Below, in pieces: positions 44,093 through 54,960 of a DNA stretch of 64,000 nucleotides (position 1 is its first letter; the number at the start of each line of letters is the position of its first letter). The notes under the pieces were generated by a model, which was given only the letters and a program-made list of their open reading frames with translations, made no database searches and was not told where the DNA came from. Both the position numbers and the translations under genes were made by a program. Source of the stretch: Maylandia zebra. Its lineage: Eukaryota > Chordata > Actinopteri > Cichliformes > Cichlidae. The stretch spans positions 5,469,467-5,533,466 of the forward strand of contig NC_135184.1 in assembly GCF_041146795.1 (NCBI RefSeq), read 5' to 3'.

Positions 44093-44450
44093 TGTAAACT
44101 GATCCAGTAAATGTAACTTTTTCTCACCTACTTAATCGAGTATTTTAGTTGTTTAACTGTCATTATAACTAAACGGAACATCCAAAGCTTTTCTCACTGC
44201 AGTTTTGTTGTGCAGTTATAGCAGCACTTTGAATCATCCACAGTTTTATAGAACTGTCTGTTGAATTGTTGTTTTGTTTGGTGCAATGCTTGCTTTTATT
44301 TAAATATTGATGATAATTTGATATATTTGATTATTTATTACTGGTGCAAACAATTCATTTCTTCATGGTGCAAATATATAGTAGACTCAGGAGTTTAACT
44401 CAGTTTTCTTGGCCTTTGTTTATCGTTTCATTTAAAATCTTAATGGGTAA
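44093..44450. repeat. Duplicate of the TRIM spacer segment 33643-34000
   Basis: Nearly identical to 33643-34000 in the same orientation (for example tgtaactttttctcacctac and gcagcactttgaatcatcc). It ends at tcttaatgggtaaa, where the retroposon-like insert begins. Confidence 0.85.
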
Positions 44451-45140
44451 ATCAGAATCAGAATACTTCATTAATCCATTAATTAAGCAGTAGATATCAG
44501 TAGATACTAAATAATAAACGATATTGTGCAGCACGCAAGATAGACAGCGCACAATGTGCTTTGAGGCAGCAGCCAAGAAAGCTGTAGTCCGCGTCTGTGA
44601 ATACCCGTGTGTACACCTGTGTGCATACCTGTGTGGATCAGCATGCTTGCATTCCAAAGGTTTCTCCATGTAACGATCTGCTAGGGAGTGTGGGGAGCCA
44701 CAGCCCCGTCCTCCAGGGTATGAAGCAGGTATGGAGGAGATGAAAACTCCAGACATCCAGAGGCCCCCAGAACACAAGAGACCAAGGAAGACCAACAGAG
44801 GGGCAGCCGCGCCACTGTCCCAGTAAAAGCTGAGGAGAGTCCCAGGTGAGGGCTCACTCAGCAGCCGCGGAGCAGAAGCGATAGTTTGTGAGTTGCAGTG
44901 ATGCGCCCGTGAGCTCCGCCGGCAGCCAGCTGTGCCTGAGTGACCGAGCCCCGGGCCGAGAGGCCGGGGCACCCCACCTCCGAAGTGGCCCGAGCGAGTC
45001 CCAGGTTCCAGGCCCCGATAAGCGGCCGCCAAGGAGTGAGCCGGTGTGTACCCGGACGCCCACCCCCAGACACAAAGAACCACCAACGCACCGACACCTG
45101 AGGGAGTCCTCCACTGGGGTTTATAATAAATATTAACTGA
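44451..45140 (-). mobile_element. GC-rich retroposon-like insert
   Basis: At 44451-44480 a reversed tail reads atcagaatcagaatacttca, the 3' end style of fish LINE or SINE elements. The following ~600 bp is unusually GC-rich for this window (44690-45120). Open frames of up to 228 codons exist there but have no recognisable domain. It interrupts the duplicated spacer segment. Class uncertain. Confidence 0.5.
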
Positions 45141-48100
45141 GAGAGAAAAGATACACCAAAGCTACTCTAGGGTAATAACAAAACGAGGGAAATTAACAAA
45201 CTACATCTAACTGTTTTGGATTCAGAACAAATATTTTCAGCCTTTTATAAGGATTAAAATTTAATTCTGGATTTATTTTGGCAGCTTGAACTAGTTAAAG
45301 AAGATGCTGCCTATCCTGACATTTATATGAAAAGTCAAAACTACTATTTAAGCACAATGACGACAGACTCCAGGCAGACAATCCTGTAAAACATGGAAAT
45401 ATGAAGCATCTCTGATGGCTCAACACAGTAAGAAGAAGGGATGGAAATGATGTATAACTAGTTGAATACTGGAATCGGTGTTTTAAGCTGTGATGTAATA
45501 AACTAGTGCTGGGAAAATGAAAAAGGAAGAAGACAAATGTTTCCCTTTTGTGTTTTCCCGATTATGTGTCCGATATTTAAAAAAACAACAACTATCTGTC
45601 ATATACAAACTCTTTACAGGAATAAACCTGAAACCAATTGTTCTGCTGGGGAAGTTTCGTAAGTGGTACGAAGTTTAAAAACCACCATTCACCTGAGGGA
45701 GGCTCCCAGGAGCTCAGGTCTGACTGGTTTCAGTGACCAGAAACTGGAATGTACGGTGAGCAAACTGTGTTAAAATGCAGTGACTGATAAAAGACGGATG
45801 AGCACCATCACCATCACAATTAGTTGATCAATATTCTCAATAATATAACAAAAGGCTTTCTTACAGACTGTATTATAATACAAATACAAACCACACATGG
45901 ATTATTGCATGGTCCTGAAGCCAGCAGCGCCCTTGGTCATGAGATTGGTTTTAAATGTTTGCTGTATTATTGTTTTTAAATCATTGGAGTATACAGATTT
46001 TAAAAGTGTTTTATGATTACAATAGTTCGTAAAGTAGCAGAAGTATTCACACATCACAGTGACGGAGGTTAAAGGTTAATTATCAACCTTCTGTGGAGGA
46101 AATAAGGTGCTTGTTGTGCATTACGTTCAACATTTTCCTAATGTACCTTCAAACAGCTAATACCGCTTGAGCATTCCTGTCTGTGCCTAATGTCAAGTCA
46201 TAGTCATGTAGTTTCTCTTTTCAAGTTCTTCTTGATGAAAATCACACTTTAACCTTTGACTTTCATAAATGATGTGACAGACTTAACACCATGTTAAGTC
46301 TATTTGGCAAATTCTGATCAATTATGAAGGATTAACCAGAATATTCTGACCGGCTACCTTTGATAACGCAGAAACAGAACTCTTGAGTTGTGGTATCAGG
46401 GTGCTCAGCCCACAGATATTGAACTTCACATACCCCATCTGCCTCCATTTGGGACTGCAATGGCCTTAAAAGCCCTACACATATCTTCCCTACTTAAGTG
46501 CAGCCTTTTTTCTAATGGAATTACAATATCGGCATCTGGCCTCTGACTTCTCATCAATTGTGTGGGCGTCCTTTAGAGGACATTTCATCGGAATAAAGGC
46601 AAATACGGTGGTGCCTTTATCTGCAGAAATATGTGGCCTGTAGCCAGTGGGTGGGGCACCACATGCTCGCTCTCACTGTTAGATTGGATAGAAAAGTCTG
46701 CAGCAGGACAAGCGAATATTAATGACGTTTCTGAGTGTTTCGATTCCATCAAGAACAAAAACAAATCTTAGCTAACCAACACTCACTGGGTTTTAGTGGA
46801 TTACTTTATTTCACAGAAATATTACAGAAACAGTTTCTTTGGTACAATAATCCAGCTGTGCAGAAATCAGGGAGTCGGGAAGAAGCAGCTCATTAAATTC
46901 TGTGCTTGTTTAAGACTGAAGCACATATTATATTATCATAATACCAGAGCTGAACTGGATGACTCATTCCTCATTAAATTACTTCAGATGTTATTTAAAA
47001 AAATATATATTTTATAGAAGTAAAGCTGCTTGTGCTGCCACCTAAACCAATCATAACGTGGCCTCAAATGTTAAAGTAACCTTATGAGCAGAAACTGATA
47101 TAAGAGACTATCAGTTATGGAGACAAAGATAAAGGCAAAAAAAACCTGTATTAAATTAAATAAGCAAACTGATATGAATGAACCTTACATTTAGATAATA
47201 CAAATCATCAGCAAGAATAATAAAAAACAAGCAAAAACAAATAATAAAACAAATCTCAGCTAACGTGGAAGCTACACTGCAAGGTGGTCTGTTTAATAAA
47301 TAAAATGTGACAGGTCACATACAGGACCATTAACATCTCTGTAAACAGAACTCAGCTCCCACAAAGCTCCAAATGAAGAAAAACTGCATCTGCATGCAGA
47401 GAACTGTTTGTGGAGACATCCAGCATATCGACGCACAGTGAGTGAATGATGAAGAACAAACCATAACGAGGGGCAGGGCTACTACACTGCATTGTGTCCA
47501 TCAGGTAAAAAAAGAAAAGAAATCTGTTGGCTAATCTACACCATATCAATAACAGCTTCCTTAAGGTTTTAAAATGCACTGCAGCTGCATTTTAAAACAT
47601 ATCTACAAGCAATGCCAAAGAAACACACAGGTATGAGTACAGAGGTACTATGAAGGTAGCTCACTTCTTACTGGAGTATATCACCATAGTGACTTAAACT
47701 GTAGAGCAAACCTGCTTCAGAGCAGGTTGTGTTTGAGATTACGGATCAACAAGTATGAAATCACCACTTAGCTACCAATCAGTTCTCTGGAAAACTGCTT
47801 TACAACAAGTACCTGAAAGATCCCTTTGGACTGCTGTGCCATGGATAGTGGGAGGATATTTCCATTGATGAGCATCAGTAGTCTAATCAGTTTACATTCT
47901 TAAATTCGACTTCATTCTTTGACTTTTCCCATTTGTCTGCAGAACAATTTCACAACATTTTGAATTCCTCTATAAACATTAATCTCGTTTTTTTCTTTTG
48001 TCTGCAACGCTTGTCCCTAGCATGTCCTCGTCCATGAAAGCATTTAATCTTATCTGAGCAATTCCTCTTGGTCTCCTGTATCACTGCTCATCATTCGACA

Positions 48101-49900
48101 TGCTTTTCCCAGTATATCCACGGCCATTTTTGTATTTATGCTTGTATTTTCTACCTGACTGGTAAACATCAACAGAGCTCAGCAAAAGAACTTTTAGTTC
48201 CTATTTGAACTTTATTAATACAAGTGTTTAACCTTTTCATGTTTATAGTTTTATCTTTCTTTGTAAAGTCAGCTGTTCTGCTGCTCTGTATGTGATTGGT
48301 CAGATGCCCCCAACGCCACCCCTTTCATGTAAACAGGCTAGTAGCTAAAATGGGAAACCCTGGTTTACCTTATAGAGTTGATAACTAGCGTCATGTGATC
48401 ACTTAGCCTGATTGACAATGTTGGGATAAGTTAATCAAGATAACAGAAAGATTTCTTGAGTATGATGAACAATGAATTTAACTCCTAAATGTGACTTCCT
48501 AACACAGAATGTGATGACGTCATACGCTTTGTACTTTGATGTGTGGTGATTGGAAGTGTCTGTGTGGTGCAGCCTGGACAGACCAGACCAGCTGCACCAC
48601 ACAGACACTTCAAACCTCACCCGAGGACAAAAAGCACAAGAACAACAAGAAAAAAAGAAAGAAAACAAACCTTAGAAACATGCAGGGTTACAGGAGAAGC
48701 CAGCCGTGCAGAGTCTGAATTTAACTCCTATTTATGACTTCCTACCAAAGAATGATGATGGGAGAATTTCGATTTATTTATTACGCATTAGTTTTATGGG
48801 TCTGTTCCACTTAAGGTCAGATTGGTGTCTATGAACCAAAATGAGTTTCACACCAAGACTAAACTCGTGTCATGGTTTGCATTATGCAGTGGTTACAGTG
48901 GTGACACTTATTAGACTCTGAAGTCTGTGCACCAGTTTTTCAGGGTCCTATAGGTGCAATTGTTGCGACCACTGTAAATGTGACACCATCACAGAAAAAT
49001 GGTATAAAATCAGAAGAAGAAAGAGAACTCTAATATGATGGCTGCACACCAGCTGGATCATTATAACAACATCACATCACATGAGTAACTTCAACATGAT
49101 GAGACTTCAAGGACTCCAACAATGTTCATACAGTGAGGATAAATAATGTTTTTTTTTATTATTTATTATAAAAAGGACACAATATAGATATATAAAATGC
49201 AGCCAGAACTCCAATAACTAACATGTCCATTAATTTGACACGTTGATTTATATATAATTTCTTTTTCTCTCTTAGCTTTTCAGCTCCACATTTTTGCCAT
49301 TTCTTCCACACTCAACTCTTTTCTACAAGCTGAGCACACAGTGAAGGTAGGGGAGGGCTGGTGGCATTAAGAGATTTGATTGGGCAATCTAGGGGCCAGT
49401 TAGTTCTTTCCTTTGGTGAAAGTTGGGCTCTTCAATTCAGCATGGTACAACTCCAAAGATTCTGCAACATCAAACCCTCTGTCTGCTAATATTACATCCA
49501 GTTACAAGATGAGCTTCCCGACCCCCTGAACTACAGATGCCCTACATGACTGTTAGGACAACTTATGTATTGCAAGTATGCAGTACTAAGAATAACTTGA
49601 TGTTTCTGACTTTGCATTATGAATTGTTTATCCACTGACAAACATTTCAAGTTCTACTAAATTAAAAGACAATTTGTGGTAACCTGATTAGGATTCAAAA
49701 AGAATAATTAACAACACTTCTTGTAATGGTGTTAAAATCAGCCCAGCTTTTATTTTCATATGCAAAAAGTAAAAGCAAATCAGCCAACATACTGGACACA
49801 TAATTGTCAATTATACTGTCACCATTGTTACTGGTATTGAAAGCTTATTGATAATTTGTCCAAGTAAGGAATGCCCTCTCACAAATGTCATGTGACAACC
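45141..49900. other. Long stretch without a supported gene
   Basis: No open frame here carries a recognisable domain. Small structures seen: a 33 bp near-perfect palindrome at 47566-47598 (arms gttttaaaatgca and tgcattttaaaac), a 20 bp perfect inverted repeat at 48553-48611 and a CRE-like tgacgtca at 48515-48522. A pair of ~45 bp imperfect direct repeats lies at 48473-48516 and 48717-48760. Confidence 0.45.
48553..48611. repeat. Perfect 20 bp inverted repeat (hairpin)
   Basis: The arms gaagtgtctgtgtggtgcag (48553-48572) and its exact complement (48592-48611) are separated by 19 bases. It lies between two ~45 bp imperfect direct repeats. The function is unknown. Confidence 0.75.
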
Positions 49901-49902
49901 TC

Positions 49903-49991
49903 ATTGGCTTACGGAACTGTGATGTCACACACATTTAGAATCTTACCACCACTGTGATCCTTCGATCCTTTGATCCTAAAACCTATAAATA
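49903..49991 (+). promoter_or_regulatory. Promoter of the coiled-coil gene
   Basis: ATTGG (reversed CCAAT) at 49903-49907, tgatgtcac (CRE-like) at about 49919-49927, three GATCCT copies at 8 bp spacing (49956-49978), and a strong TATAAATA at 49984-49991. The ATG lies 43 bp after the TATA box, giving a very short 5' UTR of roughly 20 bases. Confidence 0.7.
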
Positions 49992-50034
49992 GGGGTGAGA
50001 CGCAAGAACTTTTAGTCCGTTATTCGCAGCATTT

Positions 50035-51720
50035 ATGTTTGCAGCATTCAAACGAACGTTCGCCAGAGAAGCCCTTTTTGGATCCTTTTCAGAGTCACTG
50101 TTAACAGATTCCAACATGTCTCCAAGAAAGCAGAAAAAAAGAGAAAACGTAAAGCCCAGCGCTCCTCTTTGCAATCGAGAAGACGATACGCAACTGCAGA
50201 AGATGTGCTTGGAAGAAATGCATGAGGAAAATCTCATGAACAATCACAATACGCGACACCCGCCCCAGCCAGAGTACACCAATTACATCTGGGAAAGTTT
50301 TTTTAAACAACGAACGGAGATTATCTTACTGAGAGAGCACTGTGAGAGAAGGACCGCTGAAGCAGATAAACTGTTCAGACAGCTTCTCGATAAGGAAGAT
50401 ATTATAAAGGAGAAAGAAATGGAACTCCTAGACATGCGGGGAAGGATCTTTGAGCTCCAAGCAAAGCTTAATAAAGTACAAGAAAAACCAACAGAAGAAA
50501 TCCTCCAACAGAAGAAAAACGAGAAAGAGAGGGGAAAAAAGATTCAGGAGCTGCAAGTAAAGCTGGATGAAGCTCTGCAAAAAAATCAAGAACTCCTCCA
50601 AGAGAAGAAACAACTGGTCATAAAACTCCAAGGCACTGAGATAAATGAAAAAGTGCTGAAAGGAAGGGTTGAGTTTCTTCGAAAGAAAGCGCAACAGACC
50701 ATGAAAAAGGAAGATATGGATTGCAAGCTTCAGGACAGCGAGAAACACAAGGAAGCCTTGCAAATAAAGCTTGATGAAGCTCTGCAAAAAAATCAAGAAC
50801 TCCTCCAAGAAAAAGAACAAATGGACATAAAGCAGCGCAAACTGCAAGGCATGGAGGGAAAGTACAAAGCACTGCAGGCGAAGCTTGATAAAACACTGAA
50901 CAAAAATAAAGAGTTGCTTCAAGAAAAAAAGCAACTAGAAATTAAACAGAAAGAAACGGACTCCAAGCTTGAAGGCGTGGAGGAAAAATACACCGCGCTG
51001 AAAATAAAGCTTGATAAAACAGTGCAAAGAAATAAGGATTTCCTACAAGACAAAGAACAATGGGAAATAAAGCAGAAAGAAGATAAACAAATTCTCCAGG
51101 ACTTTGAGAGGAAAAACCAACAACTGCAAGACCGTTATAACAAACTGAACTCCAAAACAACTGAGCTGGAGGGGGAAAAGAAAAAAGTGCAAAAACAATG
51201 CTCAGAGATGCAGAGTAAGCTCAGTGACATGCTGAGAAAAAACACAGAACTGGAGAAACTTTCCAACAACTTGAAGTGCAAAAACACTGAGGTGCAGATG
51301 TTAAAGCAGCAAGTAGAGAAAACAAACAAAGACCTGCAGTGTACACTTCAAGAACTCGAGAGAAGTCAGCAGCTACAAGACGCACACAACAAATTACAAC
51401 ACAGTTATACAGAGATGCACGAGGCAAAGCTTATGCAGGAGGCCAAATGTAAAGAACTGAAAGAAAGGCTGGAAGAAAAACAAGGCAAATTAGAAGAAGT
51501 GGAGACAACATGCAGGAAACTTGAGAAGGAAAACACACAAACAATTGATGAGTTACGAACCCTCATCCTAGAGAAAAGAGTGCTCGTGGAAAAGATCACG
51601 GAAAAGAAGAAAAAACGCTTCCGCTTCTTCTGGAGAAAGAGCACTCCTGCCTTTTCTACTTTTTCTGCTTTTCCTTCTGCTGATGTCACCCCGTCTTCCT
51701 CCTCCACCGTTGCATCGTAA
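50035..51720 (+). CDS. Unrecognised long coiled-coil protein, intronless
   Basis: One exon codes for 561 residues. Residues 1-90 are not coiled and include a basic stretch (SPRKQKKREN). Residues ~95-525 are an almost unbroken Glu/Lys/Gln/Leu-rich coiled coil. Inside it a 25-residue module (consensus LQxKLDEALQKNQELLQEKKQLxIK) occurs four times, at 173, 242, 280 and 322. A basic, aromatic patch follows (KKKKRFRFFWRK, 523-534), then a Ser/Thr/Pro-rich tail. A second in-frame Met at residue 28 (50116) has a better start context (A at -3) than the first. No enzyme motif, signal peptide or membrane segment is visible. I do not recognise the family; a structural or trafficking scaffold is possible but unproven. 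TATA box, an open frame of 1.7 kb and AATAAA at 52031-52036 argue for a real gene. Confidence 0.8.
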   Translation: MFAAFKRTFAREALFGSFSESLLTDSNMSPRKQKKRENVKPSAPLCNREDDTQLQKMCLEEMHEENLMNNHNTRHPPQPEYTNYIWESFFKQRTEIILLREHCERRTAEADKLFRQLLDKEDIIKEKEMELLDMRGRIFELQAKLNKVQEKPTEEILQQKKNEKERGKKIQELQVKLDEALQKNQELLQEKKQLVIKLQGTEINEKVLKGRVEFLRKKAQQTMKKEDMDCKLQDSEKHKEALQIKLDEALQKNQELLQEKEQMDIKQRKLQGMEGKYKALQAKLDKTLNKNKELLQEKKQLEIKQKETDSKLEGVEEKYTALKIKLDKTVQRNKDFLQDKEQWEIKQKEDKQILQDFERKNQQLQDRYNKLNSKTTELEGEKKKVQKQCSEMQSKLSDMLRKNTELEKLSNNLKCKNTEVQMLKQQVEKTNKDLQCTLQELERSQQLQDAHNKLQHSYTEMHEAKLMQEAKCKELKERLEEKQGKLEEVETTCRKLEKENTQTIDELRTLILEKRVLVEKITEKKKKRFRFFWRKSTPAFSTFSAFPSADVTPSSSSTVAS

Positions 51721-51742
51721 TTTTCACCTTAACTCCTAACAC

Positions 51743-51774
<32 letters not shown>

Positions 51775-52055
51775 CTCTCTTTCACCCTCACCCCCCAACC
51801 AGTCCCGACAGTTGACTGGCCCCTCTAGAGCCTGGTTCTGTCATAGGTTTCTTCCTTTAAAGGGAGTTGTTCCTATCCACTGTCGCACCCAGTGCTTGCT
51901 CAGAGGGCATAGTTGGGGTTCTCTCTCCTCTCTTTCCTCCTTTCTATCCCTTTCCTTTACCCTCTTCTTTACCCCCCACCCCTCCCCCCTTTTCTATTCC
52001 CCCGCTTTTCTATTTCCTTAATAATTAAATAATAAACACAATTGGCTACATTTTA
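51721..52055 (+). other. 3' UTR of the coiled-coil gene
   Basis: It contains a run of 28 C (51746-51773), a CT-rich tract, a copy of the fish gagcctggttctg...ggtttcttcc repeat (51826-51925) and an AATAAA at 52031-52036. Confidence 0.55.
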
Positions 52056-53030
52056 AATGTGTCTGATCAACGTCTTCATTCAAGAATGAATTGTCTTTCT
52101 CACAGAGTCATGTGTATTTTGTGTTTTCCTCGGGCTGGTGATCTCCGCGGTCGTTCAGCCCCGGAGTCCAGAGTTTTAGTGTTTTAATCACATTTAGTGT
52201 TACATTTTAGATCACCACAATAGGATATCCATAATTTAGGATTCAGGCATTTGTTTTAGTTCAATATCGTAATCATTCTATGACTGAGTAGTTTACAGAA
52301 CCTTCAGTCTGCACCAATAACTTCTGTTGGAGCTATTTGTTCTTATTTTTTTATTATTTTGAAATTAGTTAAAGTTTGTTGTTAGTTTACTTATATTTTG
52401 GGGTTTATTTACAAGTTTATTTGTAGGTTAATATTTGTTTCAATGTTTTGTTTGTTTGATGTTACCTTGTTAAATTAGTCAGTAAAAGCTGTAGGGCCAT
52501 TTTGTTTCTATAAATAAAGAGACTGGTATAGGACCAGCATGCACTGGGGTGAGCCTATGGTTTTTTACTAGAGCAGGAGAAGCAGCAGGACGTAACTAAA
52601 AATGGATCTTGTTATTGCTTGCCAAACTGGATAAAATAAACCATAAGAACGCAACTTTAAAGTTTGGACAGTGGACTTCTTTTGCCTGCGTACGAAATAT
52701 TATCTCAGTGCAGCAGTGGCTTGTGGACTTTTAATTGTGGGATGTTTGGTTTGTCAAACAAAAGGAATTGCCACTACAAAAAGTAAAAAACCTGCCCGTG
52801 GACAAAGGAATAATCCTTCATTAATGGATATGTTGGATATATGGATTTCAAGGATCACCGTCGAACTCGAATAAAAGTTACTGGATCGTCTGTAAGTACT
52901 CCAGACGGATTTGATGTTGAAGCCTGGATCAACATGTCACTCGTTCATCAAAGCTGGTGAGTGACAATATTGTTTAAGCCGTAAAGGAAAACGGTGAAGC
53001 TATTGGAGTTTAAAGACATTATTTCACTAC

Positions 53031-53623
53031 TGTCATGGTCCTGGGCCATGTGGGCCCAGTATTCTTAGTTCCTTGTATTTTTGTATTTCGTTCCTTATTT
53101 AGGCCATGTTTTCTGAGTTGCCCTGTTGTGTTGTTCCCTAAGTGTTTTCCCTTCATGGCTTTTACCCCCTGTGTGCCCCTCTGTGTATCTGTGAGCCCTC
53201 GTCTCCCCTTGTGGTTGTTTCATGTTTCCCCAGCCCGTTATGTCTGTGTTTTCCCCGTGCTCTCTCTCCTCCTGTCTGAACCTCTGTGCCTGTACATGTC
53301 ATGTTCAGTTCACCCCGCCCTGTCTCGTTATGATTATCAGTATCACCTGTGTTCCCCGTGTGTGCCCACTTTCCTCGTTTATACCCTCTGTGTATTTCTG
53401 TCTGAGTCTCCCTCTGTTCAGCGTCGCGTTCTCCCTCATGTTGTGTGTAATTCTCCCCGTGGTTCGGTTCCTTGTACAGTTCATGCGTTAGTTTTCCCAG
53501 TTTTAGTTTATTCTGTATTGCTTCCCGTGGCCAGCAATAAAGCTGTGTTTTTGAGTTTATCCCCGTGTCTGTGAACCTGCATCTTGGGTCCTTCCCCTGC
53601 CTGCCACACAACGTATCATGACA
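53031..53623 (+). mobile_element. Short LTR-like fossil with TGTCA...TGACA ends (copy 5)
   Basis: 593 bp, starting TGTCATGG and ending ATCATGACA, with a perfect 5 bp target duplication actac (53026-53030 and 53624-53628). An AATAAA signal at about 53537 is followed by the family's ctgcatcttgggtcc segment. It inserted into the leader of the BEL/Pao fossil, so it is younger than that element. The open frame inside it has no recognisable domain. Confidence 0.72.
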
Positions 53624-54349
53624 ACTACAAAGACTGATGAACTGAGTTTTGATGTACTAAATTTGTGCATAATAGGATCACTAATTGAAACATGCCAACG
53701 CCCTCCGTGGAAATGTTTGTTCGGTGCAATCATGTTTGCGCTTTATGCTATGGATTCTCAGTGTGCTGTGCATCTTTATAATGTTTGAAATAATCCAAGA
53801 GGACAATAAAAATGTCGGATATTAAGAGTAAACAAGAGAGTAAACAAGAGGATGACACTCAGATGCAAGCAGAGAAAAGAAGCATCAAATTTACGCCAAA
53901 AGGTTTGGATTTGTATATAAAGACATGCCAAGAAAAGCGGAGTTCAATGTGTAAGCAAGCATCTAAGTACATGGGGAAAACTTCTGCTTTAATGACCTCA
54001 CATGAGAACGTTAAGGAAGTGTCTTCGGAATTTGGGAAGTTTATTAAATGCTATCAAGATGCAAACGCTTTGCAAGAATCCTTTTTAAGTTTGCCACTGC
54101 CAGAAGATGAAGTGAAAAGGCAAAGCGCACATTTTCAGTCTAAGGTGACAGCATTCTGTGTTTTTATGGACAAAGTAAAGGTTTGGTTGCAGGAAGCAGG
54201 CGAGCCGTATACTGAACAAAGCAATACTGCTCTTAATGATCAAGCTGTTGAAAGTTTGGATGAAATAAATCCTGAAGACAGTGTCTCTAATATCTCAAGT
54301 GTAAAGCCACCTTCGAAAACATTGTCACAGCTGTTATGATATTTTGATA

Positions 54350-54960
54350 CCACGGTAAGCATTTACAGGATATTGTTTTATACAGGAAAACTGTTACTCA
54401 ATAAGGCCAATCTACTAGTTGTTTTTCTCTTTCTCTGTGACCCAAGAATTAATGTGTAAGACTCACAAGCTGGTACCAGAAGGTCGAAAACACCACAGAG
54501 ATGAGACCACTTCCTTACTCCCATCCTCCCTTTTTCTTTATCTCCTGGAAAAGGCTCGTTAAAGGCTAGGTGGTTTGTTTCAGAATTCACTAATGAAAGA
54601 ACTCTGTATTTTATGTCTAGGAGTGTATTTTGCTGGGATGATCATAAATTGTAGCTGAACTGATAAACTACACACAGGATACTTCTTGGCTCACAAGGCA
54701 GGAAGACGTTTCCTTATTTGGTCTGTACCGGTTTGAACTGGGAAAGCTGACACACGAACCTTTTTTTTCATCTATATAAACTGCTGTGTATCAAATAAAC
54801 CTTTGAGTCGATTTGGGAAGACAACCTGAAGCAGTCTGTGTTTCCTTGTTCTCCCAAGCTGCTCCCGACGTCGTAACTAACCCAGCTGAATGGCATACCT
54901 GAGTGTTACTTTAAATAATTAGGAATCTTATAAGGAAAGGACAGAACTCTGCTTATCGCT
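54350..54960 (+). mobile_element. Probable solo LTR inserted in the BEL/Pao fossil
   Basis: A TATA-like tatataaac at about 54773 and an AATAAA at about 54796 stand close together, followed by a short region that includes cccgacgtcg. This promoter and polyadenylation layout is typical of an LTR. It separates the two gag-like pieces of the BEL/Pao fossil. Exact ends and family are not certain. Confidence 0.5.

Noticed and set aside
44400-45086. 228-codon minus-strand open frame
   Set aside because: It spans a repeat tail and a GC-rich insert; the composition explains the open frame and no domain is visible.
48553-48611. microRNA gene
   Set aside because: The stem is only 20 bp with a 19-base loop and there is no sign of a longer precursor or conservation.
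53035-53574. 179-codon open frame rich in Val, Phe, Cys and Pro
   Set aside because: It lies wholly inside a short LTR-like element and has no recognisable domain.
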